From Bacteroidales bacterium (lineage in GTDB: Bacteria > Bacteroidota > Bacteroidia > Bacteroidales > UBA932), in NCBI GenBank assembly GCA_017615615.1, contig JAFZZW010000050.1:1-36691 (forward strand): DNA of 36,691 nucleotides, written 5' to 3'. Positions 36,162 to 36,691 of the stretch are shown piece after piece. The notes below the pieces were generated by a model, which saw only the letters and a program-made list of their open reading frames with translations, did no database searches and was not told where the DNA came from. Each line of letters starts with the position of its first letter. The stretch's first letter is position 1. Made by a program: the position numbers and the translations under genes.

Positions 36162-36691
36162 CTTATATCGAGTGCTAAATCTTTTACGAGTTCCGCCACT
36201 TCGGAGTTGCGGGACATCAGGTCCTTCGCTTTCTCGGAGGGCATGTATATCTTGTTCTCCTGCTCTTCCTCGGGCAGGACGAAAGGCTCCAGTCGGAGGC
36301 GTTTGCAGTCGAGCATGGAGCAGAAGGCGTCCTCCAGCTCGCGTAGCTTGTGCTTGTTGATCCAGTCGCACTGGGCCTTGTTGACCAGGCCGAACGAAAC
36401 TATGAGGTTGCCGTCTTCTTCCCTTGTCTGAAGCTTGGCGCCCGCCAGGCCTACCGCGAGACGGGGCTGGGAGGAGCATGTGGCCGCGAGGTCCGGCCAG
36501 CGGGCCTTGACAGTGTCCTCGCCGGGCAACTCCGCCGGCACGGCCTGCTCCGGCTCCGGGGCGAGCTCCACCGTAATCTCTTCGCCGTTCATCAGCGACG
36601 ACAGCGACAGTCCCGACGCCCGCTTGCGCCTTGCCGGCGCCGGCTCAGGGGATTTCCCGGCTCCGGCCTGTCGGCCTTCGCTCGAAATGAC
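36158..36691 (-). CDS. dnaX: C-terminal part of DNA polymerase III gamma/tau (partial)
   Basis: An open frame of 177 residues runs off the window edge with no start codon needed: the bases upstream of the ATG at 36592 are open and in frame to 36691. The end [20 protein letters not shown]...LDIR and the linker [11 protein letters not shown] match the C-terminal region of Bacteroidota DnaX, which follows the AAA+ clamp-loader domains. The identity rests on recall of this tail and is moderately sure. The first visible residues ([17 protein letters not shown]) come from the same repeat as in atpB. It overlaps lptB by 4 nt. Confidence 0.65.
   Translation of the reverse strand, partial: VISSEGRQAGAGKSPEPAPARRKRASGLSLSSLMNGEEITVELAPEPEQAVPAELPGEDTVKARWPDLAATCSSQPRLAVGLAGAKLQTREEDGNLIVSFGLVNKAQCDWINKHKLRELEDAFCSMLDCKRLRLEPFVLPEEEQENKIYMPSEKAKDLMSRNSEVAELVKDLALDIR
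36648..36691 (-). repeat. repeat element in dnaX at the window edge
   Basis: 44 bases on the minus strand, beginning gtcatttcgagcgaaggccg and ending ggaaatcccc, differ from the right end of the atpB element at about 4 positions. The sequence stops exactly at the outer end of this copy, so the rest of the element lies beyond the window. Confidence 0.75.

Noticed and set aside
36162..36479. Longer N-terminus for LptB
   Set aside because: The extension is low-complexity shadow sequence of dnaX; the family start is [13 protein letters not shown] at 36161.

Overview
The window reads as chromosomal DNA of a GC-rich member of the Bacteroidales (Bacteroidota). Four things point there: SusC/SusD-like outer-membrane genes, a type IX secretion (T9SS) sorting domain with a PorV/PorQ-family protein, promoters of the TTTG / TAnnTTTG kind used by the Bacteroidota primary sigma factor, and the ATP synthase gene order atpD-C-B-E-F-H-A-G. 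A family resembling Rikenellaceae/Alistipes would fit, but that is a guess.

Layout. 1-1700: tRNA-Pro (minus), a von Willebrand factor A lipoprotein (plus) and tRNA-Ser (plus), with clear hairpin terminators. 1701-8703 (minus): operon ileS - dksA-like - lspA - mscS-family channel. 8704-8774: a divergent promoter pair. 8775-10180 (plus): cvpA-tsaB. 10181-10552: an unusual array of six 51-bp hairpin repeats closed by a terminator. 10553-12496 (minus): greA - HIT protein - thioredoxin-fold lipoprotein. 12620-15600 (plus): a membrane/periplasmic iron-sulfur electron-transfer protein and a Tat-exported aldo/keto reductase with ferredoxin clusters. 15597-28377 (minus): a SusC/SusD transporter locus carrying a SusE/F-like lipoprotein, a DUF5689-type lipoprotein, a C10 cysteine peptidase, an S8 serine peptidase with a T9SS signal and a PorV/PorQ-like barrel. 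I infer a protein/peptide-utilisation locus. 28679-36691 (minus): dnaX 3' part, lptB and the complete F1Fo ATP synthase operon, tightly packed.

The most notable feature cuts across the genes. Short imperfectly palindromic repeats sit in frame inside essential genes: tsaB, atpB, atpG and the 3' part of dnaX share one family, and the iron-sulfur gene carries two other palindromic inserts. The inserts fall at linkers or termini and lengthen the proteins without stop codons, much like Rickettsia palindromic elements. The window ends inside one of these repeats, which suggests a contig edge. The 51-bp hairpin array after tsaB is the second unexplained structure. No mobile element with a transposase, no CRISPR and no phage genes were seen.
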